The notes under the pieces: generated by a model
Database searches by the model: none
Told to the model about the DNA's origin: nothing
Seen by the model: only the letters and a program-made list of their open reading frames with translations
Source of the DNA: Acetobacter nitrogenifigens DSM 23921 = NBRC 105050
Lineage (GTDB): Bacteria > Pseudomonadota > Alphaproteobacteria > Acetobacterales > Acetobacteraceae
NCBI RefSeq assembly: GCF_000429165.1
Contig: NZ_AUBI01000005.1
Coordinates: 124,001-188,000, forward strand
Length of the DNA stretch: 64,000 nucleotides
Reading direction: 5' to 3'
Position numbers and translations under genes: made by a program
Shown: piece by piece, positions 29,211 to 38,711 of the stretch
Layout of the letters: each line of letters opens with the position of its first letter
Numbering within the stretch: the stretch's first letter is position 1

Positions 29211-29867
29211 ATGTGCGGCCGTTACGCAAACACTCAACCGAAGGAAAATTTACAGGCCCTGTTCGGCGCCAGAGGATCGGCGCCAGAGTGGCTTCCGTCA
29301 TGGAATGTAGCGCCGACACAGCCCGCCCCAGTCATCGCGATTGAAGCAGGCGGCGTGCGTCGTCTGACGCTGATGCGATGGGGGCTGGTTCCGTCATGGG
29401 CCACCGACATGACCTTGCAGCCTTTCAACGCACGCGCCGAAACCGTGGCGGAGAACGGCACGTTTCGCGCCGCCTTCCGCAGTAGGCGCTGCCTTGTGCC
29501 CGCCGACGCCTATTACGAGTGGGCGCGCGGAAAAGCGCCACGTCAGCCATGGGCTTTCGCCAGACTGGATGGCGCGGCTATGGCGCTCGCAGGCGTGTGG
29601 GATATGTGGGGCTGGGATGGCGACGTATTACGCAGTTTCGCAATTATTACGACGCCAGCAAATGATTTTGGCCACTCGATACATGAGCGCATGCCGGTGA
29701 TCATCGAACCCCGTGATTACACCAAGTGGCTTACAGCGCCCGCTGAAACGGCCGCCTCGCTGATGACCGCGCCGGCGGAGGGGGCATTGATCCGCTGGCC
29801 CGTTTCGCGCCGGGTCAACAATACCCGACTGAACGACGCAACCTTGCTGGAACGGCTTCCGATCTGA
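29211..29867 (+). CDS. SRAP domain protein (YedK/HMCES family)
   Basis: Forms a covalent crosslink with abasic sites in single-stranded DNA and so shields them from strand breakage. The 218-residue protein starts MCGRYANTQPKEN, placing the catalytic Cys2 after Met removal. The other active-site residues are visible: Asn and Arg in FNARAETV, Glu in DAYYEWARG and His in GHSIHERMPV. It lies 11 bases after the lipid-transport operon and may be cotranscribed, with no evident functional link. Confidence 0.93.
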   Translation: MCGRYANTQPKENLQALFGARGSAPEWLPSWNVAPTQPAPVIAIEAGGVRRLTLMRWGLVPSWATDMTLQPFNARAETVAENGTFRAAFRSRRCLVPADAYYEWARGKAPRQPWAFARLDGAAMALAGVWDMWGWDGDVLRSFAIITTPANDFGHSIHERMPVIIEPRDYTKWLTAPAETAASLMTAPAEGALIRWPVSRRVNNTRLNDATLLERLPI

Positions 29868-29980
29868 CAAGGCGGGGCTATCCGGGGCAGGACGCTTCTA
29901 GGAATAAAAAGATAAAAACTTCGACTATCGATCGGCGTCAACTGATGAGCATTGAGGCGACACGGTCCACCGCTTAAGGC

Positions 29981-31312
29981 TCACGCCCTGCCCCGTTCTG
30001 CGCGGCTGTCCTTCCACCGCCCGAACGCAACACGCGCCGCCACGCCCGCGGGCCAAAATCGATGCAAAGGAATCGGCGATATCGGGCGCGCTGGCAAAAG
30101 CATGTCATGCGCCGGAGTTCCGCCAATCCGGCGCGCGATCTCCCGCCCGAGCAGCGTCGCCATCGCAACGCCCCTGCCATTATAGCCAAGCGCTGCGGTG
30201 ACCCCCGGCGCCGGTTCATGCCAGTGCGGATAATGATCTCGGGTCATGGCCAATCGACCGTTCCACCCATGTGTCCATTCGACGCCAACAAGATCCGGCC
30301 ACATGCGAAGCGCTAGGTCCCGCAGAAATGGAAATTCGTCGGGACCGGAGAGCGGACGCGAAGCTGAACGTCCACCGACCAGCAACCGTCCCGCTTCATC
30401 GACGCGGTAGTAGATCGTCACGTCGCCGAGTTCGTACAACACCTCTCGCCGCGCAAGGATGGTCTGGGCCAGAACCTTCGGCAGTGATTCGGTCGCCACA
30501 ATGGCGCTGAACAGGGGAATCACGCTTTCTGCAAGTTTCGGCCAGAGACTATCTGTATAACCGTTGGTGGCGAGCACGACATGCCCGGCGACGACTGCGC
30601 CTGCCGGTGTCTTCACGCGCCAGCGCCCGCCCGAGCGGGACAATCCGGTCGCGCGTGACCCGGAATAAATCGCAGCGCCTTCCCTGATGGCGGCGGTTGC
30701 GAGACCTCGTGCGTAGGCCAACGGATTAATCTGCCCGCCCCGGCGATCGATCATACCGGCGACGTATCGCGACGTCCCCGTAAGAGCCGCCATTTCAGCG
30801 GCGTTAAGCCACGCGACGTCACCGCCGCGTGCTCGACATTCGTCGGTCAACCGCTCCAGCCCCGGTAGCTGCGCCTGCCCGGTCGCAGCGCGGATCGTGC
30901 CGCCACGCGCAGGCGCACACGCGAGGCGATATCGTTCAATCAGAGCGAACACGAGATCCGGCGCATTCCATGCTGCGACCGCGAGCCTGCGACCGACCTC
31001 ACGGCCAAAATCGCGCTCCACTTCCGAAGGCAGCGTCTTCAGACCCGGATTGACCTGACCGCCATTCCGCCCAGACGCTCCCCACCCTGGTTCGGCAGCA
31101 TCCAGAACTGCGACGCGCCTGCCTGAAGCGGCGATATGCAACGCCGCCGACAGGCCCGTAATTCCGGCCCCGATCACCACTACGTCTACACGTGTTTCCC
31201 CGCTCAGCCTTTCGGTCGCGGGCGGGGCCTGTGTCGCGTCGACGTAAAGCGACGCGGGCATAAGCGGTTGTTGCGCGAATTGCAGGCTTCGTCCGGTTAC
31301 CTGACGCGTCAT
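29981..31312 (-). CDS. FAD-dependent amine/amino acid oxidoreductase (DAO family, PuuB-like)
   Basis: Oxidises an amine or amino acid substrate, giving an aldehyde or oxo acid plus ammonia. The 443-residue protein has the Rossmann fingerprint VVVIGAGITGLSAALHIA near residue 45, the second motif WGASGRNGGQVNPGLKTLP typical of the gamma-glutamylputrescine oxidase group, and a C-terminal ALGYNGRGVAMATLLGREI. It lies 85 bases downstream of an aldehyde dehydrogenase gene in the same direction. Oxidase plus dehydrogenase is the arrangement of polyamine (Puu-type) catabolism, but no gamma-glutamylputrescine synthetase is present, so the substrate remains open. Confidence 0.85.
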   Translation of the reverse strand: MTRQVTGRSLQFAQQPLMPASLYVDATQAPPATERLSGETRVDVVVIGAGITGLSAALHIAASGRRVAVLDAAEPGWGASGRNGGQVNPGLKTLPSEVERDFGREVGRRLAVAAWNAPDLVFALIERYRLACAPARGGTIRAATGQAQLPGLERLTDECRARGGDVAWLNAAEMAALTGTSRYVAGMIDRRGGQINPLAYARGLATAAIREGAAIYSGSRATGLSRSGGRWRVKTPAGAVVAGHVVLATNGYTDSLWPKLAESVIPLFSAIVATESLPKVLAQTILARREVLYELGDVTIYYRVDEAGRLLVGGRSASRPLSGPDEFPFLRDLALRMWPDLVGVEWTHGWNGRLAMTRDHYPHWHEPAPGVTAALGYNGRGVAMATLLGREIARRIGGTPAHDMLLPARPISPIPLHRFWPAGVAARVAFGRWKDSRAERGRA

Positions 31313-31397
31313 GTTTGCCCGTTCATTTCCGTGCGCGAGAACAACGACGCAGCAACAGCTTCGATGCGCCAGACTTTAGGCTGTTCGGCAAACCCGC

Positions 31398-32831
31398 TTA
31401 CGCCTCGGCGTACCCGAGGACCGCCTTGATCTCCAGAAAATCATGCAGGCCGTATTCGCTGTATTCACGCCCGTTGCCGGACTGTTTGTATCCGCCGAAG
31501 GGCGCGCTCGCCCGCCACGGTGCTCCATTGATGTTGACGTTGCCCGCCCGCAGAAGACGAGAGATTCGACGAGCCTCCGTCAGATTCTCGCCCGCCTGGA
31601 TATACGCGGCGAGCCCATACGGCGTGTCATTGGCGATCCTGACGGCTTCTTCGACGCTGTCGTAACCGATGATCGAAAGCACCGGCCCAAAGATCTCTTC
31701 CCGGGAAATGGTCATGTCTGGCGTAACGCGGCCGAAGACTGTCGGCCGCACGTAATACCCCTTCGTCAGGCCTTCCGGTCGGCCGACGCCGCCCGCGACA
31801 AGCGCTGCGCCCTCATCGACGCCAGCCTGAATCAGCGCCTGAATCTTGCCGAACTGCACATCACTGACCACGGGGCCGAGCATGGTGTCCGGGGCGTCCG
31901 GGGCGCCGACCACGATGGCGTCAGCGGCCTCCTTCGCCGCAGCCATCGCCTCGTCCATTTTTTCTACCGGGACAAGCAGACGCGTCGGAGCGTTACAGGA
32001 CTGCCCCGAGTTGCCGAAGCATCTCTGCACGCCCTTCCGCACCGCGTCCTTGAGATCGGCGTCAGGCAGAACGATGTTGGGCGATTTACCTCCCAGTTCC
32101 TGGTGGACGCGTTTGACGGTCTTCGCTGCAGCTTCGGCAACTGCGATTCCGGCGCGCGTCGAGCCCGTGAAGGAGACGATGCCCACATCAGGATGAGTGG
32201 AAAGCGCGGCGCCGACGCCCGGCCCGTCGCCGTTGACCATGTTATACACGCCGGGCGGCAATCCCGCCTCGTCGACGATCTCGCTGAACAGCAGCGCACT
32301 GAGCGGAGCCACTTCGCTGGGCTTCAGAACCACCGTGCAGCCTGCAGCCAGAGCGGGCGCGACCTTGCAAGTGATCTGGTTCATCGGCCAGTTCCATGGG
32401 GTGATCAGGCCCGCAACGCCGACCGGTTCGTGCGTGATGAGCATGTCGCCTTCCACACGATCGAACTCGTAAGCGCGCAGCACGCGGATCATTTCGCTCA
32501 GATGAGCCGCGCCGATCCCGGCCTGATCCGATTTCGCCATTGGCAGCGGTGCGCCCATCTCGGTCGAGATCGCGACCGCCATTTCGTCGATGCGGCGCAG
32601 GTACACCGCAAGGATTCGCTCGAGCGCGTCGAGTCGCTCCTTTTTCGACGATTGCGACCACGTATCGAAAGCGCGTGCGGCGGCCTTGACCGCGCGATCA
32701 ACGTCAGCCGCGCCACCGATAGAAATGGTGGCGCAGACCTCTTCTGTCGCCGGATTTATGACGTCGAGCGTCCGGGGCTCGACCGGGTCCACCCACACGC
32801 CGTCGATATAAAACTGCTGCGCGTGCGCCAT
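31398..32831 (-). CDS. aldehyde dehydrogenase family protein
   Basis: NAD(P)+-dependent oxidation of an aldehyde to the acid. The 477-residue protein has the cofactor motif GSTRAGIAVAEAAAKTVK, the catalytic Glu in HQELGGKSPNIVL, the nucleophilic Cys in CFGNSGQSCNAPTRLL and the late motif EEIFGPVLSIIGYDSVEEAV. The start MAHAQQFYIDGVWV fits family length. It precedes the PuuB-like oxidase gene, which would supply an aldehyde for it (inference). A 294-base region separates it from the divergent beta-helix gene and should hold both promoters. Confidence 0.93.
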   Translation of the reverse strand: MAHAQQFYIDGVWVDPVEPRTLDVINPATEEVCATISIGGAADVDRAVKAAARAFDTWSQSSKKERLDALERILAVYLRRIDEMAVAISTEMGAPLPMAKSDQAGIGAAHLSEMIRVLRAYEFDRVEGDMLITHEPVGVAGLITPWNWPMNQITCKVAPALAAGCTVVLKPSEVAPLSALLFSEIVDEAGLPPGVYNMVNGDGPGVGAALSTHPDVGIVSFTGSTRAGIAVAEAAAKTVKRVHQELGGKSPNIVLPDADLKDAVRKGVQRCFGNSGQSCNAPTRLLVPVEKMDEAMAAAKEAADAIVVGAPDAPDTMLGPVVSDVQFGKIQALIQAGVDEGAALVAGGVGRPEGLTKGYYVRPTVFGRVTPDMTISREEIFGPVLSIIGYDSVEEAVRIANDTPYGLAAYIQAGENLTEARRISRLLRAGNVNINGAPWRASAPFGGYKQSGNGREYSEYGLHDFLEIKAVLGYAEA

Positions 32832-33125
32832 CCGTAAAGCCCCCTGTGTTCTCGAAACAGTGCGCCCATGGGGCCGCAGGACCAGTCACAGGTCAAGCCG
32901 TGAAAGGCGCGTTGGCGCGCCGCAGGACGAGGCCATCAGAACGCGACGGGGGCACCTTGTCCCAAAAACAAGAATTTCATGGAACCGAACGGCGTTCAGA
33001 GACATGTATGCCTTGTGGGCGCGGCGCCGATGCGCAGCGTCCTTAGTTGGTTCCTCGCACACTGCGGCGACCCGCACGCTGATCGCCGCGGAAGCCGCCG
33101 ATTGTCCTCGCGCCCTGCTTCACAC

Positions 33126-34115
33126 ATGACATCGATGGAGTTCGTTCCGGTGAGATTTTTCCGCCCGCCTGCTCTGCTTGCCCTGCCCTTTCTCGCCGCG
33201 AGCGTGCTTCCGATTGCAGCCCGCGCCGACGACAGCGCTGCGGTGCAGGGGATGCTCGACGCCTGTTACGCTGGCTCCGGCCCCTGCGTGATCGACCTGC
33301 AGGGAGCGACGAAGACGCTCGCCACCACGCTCAAGGTAGATCCCGAACTGGTGACGATCCGTGACGCGATCTTTCAATGCACGATGACGAGCGGAACGTG
33401 CCTCTACGTGTCGGAGGACGGCTATGTCGGAAAGGGACGCGGCGGCGCACATCGCCTGGAGGGCGTGGCTCTGATCGGCAACAAATCAGCCGACGGCGTC
33501 ACGATGAATTACACGGACTCCCAAAACTATAACATCGACGCGGGCATGTCGTTGTTCAACGTAAGGATCGTCGGCTTCAATCACGGGATCACGCTCGGGA
33601 ACAACGTCTGGGGCGTGGACATGGTCAACGTGATCATCGGCGAAGGCAATATCGGCATCTACGCCGAACCCGGCACGCATAACTCAGGCGAACGCTCCGC
33701 GTTTGTCGGCGGCACGATCTACAACAACGCCGTTGCGGGCGTGGACGAGGAGGCGTCATGCGAGATTGACTTCCAGGGCGTCAGCTTCGATTTCAATGCG
33801 CAGCAGATGATCCTTGCCGGCCCAACTTCGTTCACCGGACATATCGAAAACCGCGATACTGGCGCGACCGAAATCGTTTTGAAGGCGCTGGAGGGCGTTC
33901 CTCCCGGTTCGATCTACATGAGCGCCGGTTCGACGATTACGGTTGACCAATGGGACGCCTCTGCGCCGAAACAGGCCTGCTACGTGCAGACTAGTCTTTC
34001 GGGCAACAATGTCGTGGTTCCCGCAACGCTCTGGGGATTTGGCGGCAAGCAGGGGGCGGTGTGCGGTCCCGGCACAGTCGTGACCTGGAATGGCGGACCG
34101 CCGAATTTTCGGTGA
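33126..34115 (+). CDS. secreted right-handed beta-helix (pectate lyase-like fold) protein
   Basis: A 329-residue exported protein with signal peptide FFRPPALLALPFLAAS and cleavage near AARA-DD. The mature part starts like tailspike or pectate-lyase-fold proteins (SAAVQGMLDACYAG, then VIDLQGATKTLATTL) and continues with short repeating strand-turn units rich in Gly, Asn and Val (LFNVRIVGFNHGITLGNN, VDMVNVIIGEGNIGIYAE). Enzymatic residues cannot be assigned. Start choice is open: ATGs at 33126 and 33135, or a GTG at 33150 that has GGAG nine bases upstream. No neighbour hints at its substrate. Confidence 0.72.
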   Translation: MTSMEFVPVRFFRPPALLALPFLAASVLPIAARADDSAAVQGMLDACYAGSGPCVIDLQGATKTLATTLKVDPELVTIRDAIFQCTMTSGTCLYVSEDGYVGKGRGGAHRLEGVALIGNKSADGVTMNYTDSQNYNIDAGMSLFNVRIVGFNHGITLGNNVWGVDMVNVIIGEGNIGIYAEPGTHNSGERSAFVGGTIYNNAVAGVDEEASCEIDFQGVSFDFNAQQMILAGPTSFTGHIENRDTGATEIVLKALEGVPPGSIYMSAGSTITVDQWDASAPKQACYVQTSLSGNNVVVPATLWGFGGKQGAVCGPGTVVTWNGGPPNFR

Positions 34116-34390
34116 CGTTATCCTGCCGTTTCGACAATCCGCCCGGAAGCGACGTCCGCGCCCGAACAGTTCCCGCAAGGTGCGGCGCATCCATGCCTCC
34201 GAGAAATTTCCCGAAGCTTGAGCGTTTAAGGTGAGCAACAGGCAACGGGTCGAGATTTATTAATAGCCATGTTTTAGTTGTTCATTTTAACTATTTGGAA
34301 ATTCTTACCCGTCATCCTGCACTGACGGTGGCGGCATTCGATTTGCTTGGGAAGAGCCGTCTTTTCCCTTAATTGAGGAAGGTGCAGGCG

Positions 34391-34672
34391 ATGCGCGTGT
34401 TAGAGGCAGCCCGGCTGGTCATCACCGGCAAACTGGATCCGGAAGTCCTGTGGCAGATGACCACACCCGCCGAACGGGTCGCAATCGCCCTGCTCCTGGG
34501 ACGTCCCGACCACCTGCCGCCGTCAGCCAACACGCCAATTTCGGCATGGAAAACCCTCGACGCCCGACACCGGGATCTGGTCCTCAGACGCGCTCCAGCG
34601 CGCGTTGCAAAACGCCTTCCCGGCTACGTCGCGACCAGTCGGTCCGGGCAGCCTGTGTCCGTGGCGCGGTAG
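34391..34672 (+). CDS. small hypothetical protein
   Basis: A 93-residue protein from ATG 34391, which has a good AGGAAGG eight bases upstream. The sequence is helical and basic toward the end (DLVLRRAPARVAKRLPGYV) with the core VLWQMTTPAERVAIALLLGR. I recognise no family. An AT-rich stretch at 34240-34380 before it could be its promoter. The convincing ribosome site and the codon usage, which resembles its neighbours, support a real gene. Confidence 0.5.
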   Translation: MRVLEAARLVITGKLDPEVLWQMTTPAERVAIALLLGRPDHLPPSANTPISAWKTLDARHRDLVLRRAPARVAKRLPGYVATSRSGQPVSVAR

Positions 34673-34790
34673 AGGACCGGCTCACCCCGGATAACGGGAT
34701 TGCTGCTGATCACTGTTATGACGGCTTCCTTATCCTCGGCCCCAAATTTAGTCGGTCAGAAGATGATCCAACCTCGCCGAACGCCTCGGC

Positions 34791-36482
34791 TCACGACGGA
34801 TTTGCGCCGAACAGTCCGATATCAAGCCATTTGCCGGTGGAGTAATTGAACCCCCGGACACGGCCATATTCGATCGGCTTCACGCCGCTCGCCCCTATGC
34901 CCTCCTGAAACTGTGCTTCGTCTCGCCGCGAAACGAGCACCAGCCCGCATGAAGGGTTGCGCGCCAGCATCTCGCCTCCGGCGCGGGCGCTACGCAATTC
35001 CACCTTACCATGCATCAGGAAAACAAGACTGGGTTCCGAGAAGGAGCTGGAGACGACTTCAGTGTCCGGACATGGGCGATATTCATCGGTCAGTTCCGCA
35101 AGACGCGGGGCCAGCCATATCGTATCAAGATGAGGCGCGACGCCCAGAAAAATCCCGCAATAGACGACTGACGCGGCGCCAAGCGACGTGATGGCCCCGC
35201 GCCAGACTTTGCCGAGCACAGTCTGCCTGATCGCGACCACCAAAAGCGGCAGGCTTCCCCCTGCGGCGATCCAGGCGCTGAGAGGCGCGTGGCCTTCGAA
35301 AAACCACGACAGGGCGATCCCGGCAACGCTCAAAGCCACGCCAACCAGAAGCCAGACCACGCCGTAAATACCGAGCAGGGCTTGCGTCCACCGTCGCGCA
35401 GGCCACGCCCGCCAGTTGTCGGGCGCAGCATGCAGCGCCGCCGCAGTCAGGATCGCGATAGCCGGATAGGTCGGCATGACATAGTGTGGCAGCTTCGTGG
35501 CGATCAGTTCGAACACCAGCCAATGGGGGACGATCCAGCACAGGAGGAACCGAATGCGCCACGCCTTCCGCGACGCCCATATCACGGGAAGCGCAATGGC
35601 TGCGAACAGAGACCCGGGCCAGAAAGCCAGAGCGAAAACCGCCAGATGGAAACCGGGCGGCGCGCCGTGAGCTTCCTGCCCATGGCCGATTTTACCCAGA
35701 AAATTCCGCCCGACCGCGCGTTCGAAGAACTCGCCGTGACTGATCACATCAATGGCGACGCACCAGGGGACCACGACCGCGAGCATCGCGAGCCAGCCCC
35801 ATGACGGCCGCAACCGCCGCCACACCGAAGCGTCACGCTCCAGCACCGCCATGGCCAGCGGGGTCGCCAGCCCGGGAATCAAGACCACCGGCCCCTTCAG
35901 CATCAGCCCGCACCCGAGCGCCAGCCAGTAAGCCAACGCCGTCCACAGTGGAGTCTGTCGGTCCCGGGAGCGATCCATCAGCGCACGGAGCACCATTGTC
36001 TGCACGATCAGCACGACCAGCAGCAATGTGCTGTCAATCGTCGCCATGCGGCCTTCGGCTTCGACGAGGACGGAGCCCGCCAGCAGCGCGCCGCCGAGCA
36101 GACCAACCGCCGGACCGAACATGATCGCCCCGATACGCGCCGTCAGCGCAACGGCCCCGGTCATCGCCAGCAGAGACGGCACGCGATAGGCCCAGACCTC
36201 CCGCTGTTTCAGAGTTCCCGAAAGCCAGACGGAGGCGGCTTCAAGCCAGTAAATACCCGCAGGCTGCAGATAGCGCGGCTGATCCTGAAAGCGGACGTCC
36301 ACGAAGTTGCCGGTCTCCAGCATCTGCGCGGTCGCCTGCATATACCGTGGCTCGTCGCGGTCGAAGGGAGGGATGGTCGACCGACCGGGCAACAGCAGGA
36401 CGAACGTGCAGAAAACCAACGCGACGATTTTCCCGACAGTCGATTTCGCTGCCGCATTTAATCGGAGAATCGGTTTCAACAT
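34791..36482 (-). CDS. ArnT-like glycosyltransferase (GT39/GT83, polyprenyl-phosphate sugar donor)
   Basis: Integral membrane enzyme that moves a sugar from a polyprenyl phosphate carrier to lipid A or another envelope acceptor. The 563-residue protein has about a dozen hydrophobic segments. The periplasmic catalytic loop after TM1 is seen in PPFDRDEPRYMQATAQMLE, with the acidic pair conserved in ArnT/PMT enzymes, and QPAGIYWLEAASVWL follows. A C-terminal soluble part begins near TDEYRPCPDTEVV. It overlaps the GT2 gene by 7 bases, forming a carrier-charging plus transfer pair. Substrate sugar is unknown; no Ara4N synthesis genes are seen here. Confidence 0.85.
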   Translation of the reverse strand: MLKPILRLNAAAKSTVGKIVALVFCTFVLLLPGRSTIPPFDRDEPRYMQATAQMLETGNFVDVRFQDQPRYLQPAGIYWLEAASVWLSGTLKQREVWAYRVPSLLAMTGAVALTARIGAIMFGPAVGLLGGALLAGSVLVEAEGRMATIDSTLLLVVLIVQTMVLRALMDRSRDRQTPLWTALAYWLALGCGLMLKGPVVLIPGLATPLAMAVLERDASVWRRLRPSWGWLAMLAVVVPWCVAIDVISHGEFFERAVGRNFLGKIGHGQEAHGAPPGFHLAVFALAFWPGSLFAAIALPVIWASRKAWRIRFLLCWIVPHWLVFELIATKLPHYVMPTYPAIAILTAAALHAAPDNWRAWPARRWTQALLGIYGVVWLLVGVALSVAGIALSWFFEGHAPLSAWIAAGGSLPLLVVAIRQTVLGKVWRGAITSLGAASVVYCGIFLGVAPHLDTIWLAPRLAELTDEYRPCPDTEVVSSSFSEPSLVFLMHGKVELRSARAGGEMLARNPSCGLVLVSRRDEAQFQEGIGASGVKPIEYGRVRGFNYSTGKWLDIGLFGANPS

Positions 36483-37249
36483 TCCCGCACGGAAACAGGC
36501 AGACGAGTGCGGTTACGGAGCCAGATGACCCCGAGCAGGTCGCGCACGCCGACGACCGCCCGACCGAGATTGCTGTATTTCGACTGCCCGTGCAGGCGGG
36601 AGCGATGCCGCACCGGCACACAGACCAGCGAGACGCCATAAGATTGCAAGAGAGCGGGCAGAAAACGATGCAGCCCCTCGAACTGCGGTAGCGCCAGAAA
36701 ATCGGAACGCAGAAAAAGCTTCATGGGCGCGCCGGTGTCTGGACACCCGTCGTTCAAAAGCCGCTTTCGCAGGCCGTTCGCGAAGCGGGTCGCCAGCTTG
36801 CGCCAGATCGTGTCGCTACGCCGGGGACGCACGCCAACCACGAGCGGCGGCCGTCCCTTTGCCGCGCCTGCCTCTGCATAAAGCGCCACGATAGCAGACG
36901 GGTCGTCCTGACCGTCTCCATCCATTGTCGCAATCCAACGCCCGCGCGCACTCCGGATTCCAGTGCGCAACGCGGAAGATTTACCGCAGCGGCGATCATG
37001 AGACAAAATACGAATATCGCCGAGGCCGTCGATCTTACGCGCGGCGACAATCGCTTCGATCGTGCCGTCGGTGCTTCCATCGTCAACGAAGATAATTTCG
37101 GACAGCGGGAAGTCGCGCCGCACGGTCGCGAGTTCCTGACACACCGCAGCGATGTTCTCGCGTTCGTTGAGAACCGCAATGACGACGCTCAACGCCGGAG
37201 ATGCGTCTTCTGCTTCAGCGGACGGGCTTATGGCGCTGCCTTCGGCCAA
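36476..37249 (-). CDS. family 2 glycosyltransferase (ArnC/DPM1-like)
   Basis: Probably transfers a nucleotide sugar to undecaprenyl phosphate. The 257-residue protein has the GT-A features VVIAVLNERENIAAVC, FVDDGSTDGT, and the metal-binding DxD region TMDGDGQDDPSAI. It lacks the two C-terminal membrane helices of full ArnC and is closer to soluble DPM1-type enzymes. It starts 14 bases after atpF and overlaps the ArnT-like gene, so it may be cotranscribed with the ATP synthase F0 genes. Confidence 0.87.
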   Translation of the reverse strand: MAEGSAISPSAEAEDASPALSVVIAVLNERENIAAVCQELATVRRDFPLSEIIFVDDGSTDGTIEAIVAARKIDGLGDIRILSHDRRCGKSSALRTGIRSARGRWIATMDGDGQDDPSAIVALYAEAGAAKGRPPLVVGVRPRRSDTIWRKLATRFANGLRKRLLNDGCPDTGAPMKLFLRSDFLALPQFEGLHRFLPALLQSYGVSLVCVPVRHRSRLHGQSKYSNLGRAVVGVRDLLGVIWLRNRTRLPVSVREC

Positions 37250-37263
37250 CGGAACAGGACCGC

Positions 37264-37767
37264 TCAGGCCGCCCGCGCCGACAACGCGGCCGGAAGATCC
37301 TGAATGGCCTTATCGATCAGAGCCTCAGCGGAATTCCCGCCCACAGCCCCCTGGATAACGTCGCGGGCGCCGTCGAAAGCAGCATCTACAGCCGCAGCGC
37401 GGACTTCGCTGATCGCAGCCCGCTCAGCCGCCTCGATTCGGTCGCGAGCCATGCGCTCGCGACGACGAAGAGATTCTTCGGCTTCCTGCCGGGTCTTCTC
37501 GGCAAGCTGCTCGGCATGCAGGCGGGACTGCTCGATCAGAGCGCGGGCTTCGATCATGGCCTGCTCGCGCTCACGCGTTGCGTCTTCGAGCATCTGCTCG
37601 GCTTCACGGCGCAGGCGCGCCGCCTCGTCGAGATCCGCCCGGATGCGATCCGCGCGACTGTCGAGAAGAGCGGCGAGAGGCGTCCAGACTTTCCGACCAA
37701 AAATTACGAAGAACAGAACGAACGAAACCGAGAACCAGAAACCAGCCTCGTGAAACAGATTGGACAC
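37264..37767 (-). CDS. atpF: F0F1 ATP synthase subunit b
   Basis: Part of the peripheral stalk joining F0 to F1. The 167-residue protein has one N-terminal membrane helix (FWFSVSFVLFFVIFGRKVW) followed by a long charged coiled coil (DRIRADLDEAARLRREAEQM). It is the last of the F0 genes here, 52 bases after the b' gene. Two unequal b-type subunits are characteristic of alphaproteobacteria and cyanobacteria. Confidence 0.93.
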   Translation of the reverse strand: MSNLFHEAGFWFSVSFVLFFVIFGRKVWTPLAALLDSRADRIRADLDEAARLRREAEQMLEDATREREQAMIEARALIEQSRLHAEQLAEKTRQEAEESLRRRERMARDRIEAAERAAISEVRAAAVDAAFDGARDVIQGAVGGNSAEALIDKAIQDLPAALSARAA

Positions 37768-37819
37768 TGGCGCTATCTCCTCGTCAGACGCAAAGCCGGG
37801 CCTGGACGCTAATCAGAAA

Positions 37820-38419
37820 TCAGTGGGCTGTCTGGGCCGTGGCGCGTGCGACTGCGGCTTCCACGACAGCACGATCAGCGCGCGCGCCAATGAGACGCTC
37901 GACGAGCGATTCAGCGACATCGACGGCGATCGGACGGAGCGACTGAAGCGCACGCTCACGTTCAGCCACAACGCCCGCCTCGGCGCGAGCAATCTCGCCG
38001 TCGAGACGCTCAGTTATCTCGGCAAGCTTCGCGGCCGCAGACGCACGCTCGTGCTCCAGCACTGCGTCAAGATGAGCCTGGGCTTCCGCCGCAGCAGCTT
38101 TTTTGGTCTCGCGCAGTTCAAGCACCGCTTTATCGGCTTCCACCTTGGCTGCGCGCGCCTGATCGAGATCCCCGGCGATACGTTCGCTGCGGTTTTGCAG
38201 CACGGCGTCGACCTTGGGCAAGGCCCAGCCACGCAAGGCGAGGTAGAAGAAGAGGAAAACAACACCGCCCCACACCACCTGACCAGTGACGAGAGGGTTG
38301 CTGAAATCCAGCTGCGGCATGCCCGCAGCGTGCGCTTCCGGCGCCGCCGCCAGAAGAAGCGGGGCGCAGGACGCCCCTGCGAGAACGACGCGGCGGAAAG
38401 AAGTCACCGACAAGCGCAC
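37820..38419 (-). CDS. atpX: F0F1 ATP synthase subunit b'
   Basis: Second peripheral-stalk subunit that pairs with b. The 199-residue protein has an N-terminal extension resembling a signal sequence (LAGASCAPLLLAAAPEAHAA), then MPQLDFSNPLVTGQVVWGG, a membrane helix, and a long coiled coil rich in Ala, Glu and Arg. The FSNPLV segment is typical of b'. It follows atpE by 16 bases. Confidence 0.92.
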   Translation of the reverse strand: MRLSVTSFRRVVLAGASCAPLLLAAAPEAHAAGMPQLDFSNPLVTGQVVWGGVVFLFFYLALRGWALPKVDAVLQNRSERIAGDLDQARAAKVEADKAVLELRETKKAAAAEAQAHLDAVLEHERASAAAKLAEITERLDGEIARAEAGVVAERERALQSLRPIAVDVAESLVERLIGARADRAVVEAAVARATAQTAH

Positions 38420-38435
38420 GCGACTTACTCCTGGT

Positions 38436-38660
38436 TCAGACGAACAGGATAAGGAAGGCGATGAGCAGGGCGAAGAGGGCGACCGCTTCTGTCAGAGCGA
38501 AGCCGAGCATGCCGAGACCGAACACGTGCGGACGCGAAGCCGGGTTACGGGCGATGCTGCTGACCAGCGTCGAGAAGATGTTGCCAAGGCCGATGCCGAC
38601 GCCGGCAAGAGCGATAACGGCGATACCGGCGCCAATTTCACGGGCAGCAGCGATGTCCAT
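38436..38660 (-). CDS. atpE: F0F1 ATP synthase subunit c
   Basis: Forms the proton-driven rotor ring. The 74-residue protein has two membrane helices joined by the polar loop IARNPASRP. The essential carboxylate is the Glu in [15 protein letters not shown]. Length and hairpin layout match the family. It sits between atpB and atpX. Confidence 0.96.
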   Translation of the reverse strand: MDIAAAREIGAGIAVIALAGVGIGLGNIFSTLVSSIARNPASRPHVFGLGMLGFALTEAVALFALLIAFLILFV

Positions 38661-38711
38661 GTCTGGTTCTTCCTTGTGTGACGAAAACGTTGAACGACGA
38701 GAATGGCCGCC

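Noticed and set aside
31443..32837. 464-codon plus-strand frame
   Set aside because: Antisense to the aldehyde dehydrogenase.
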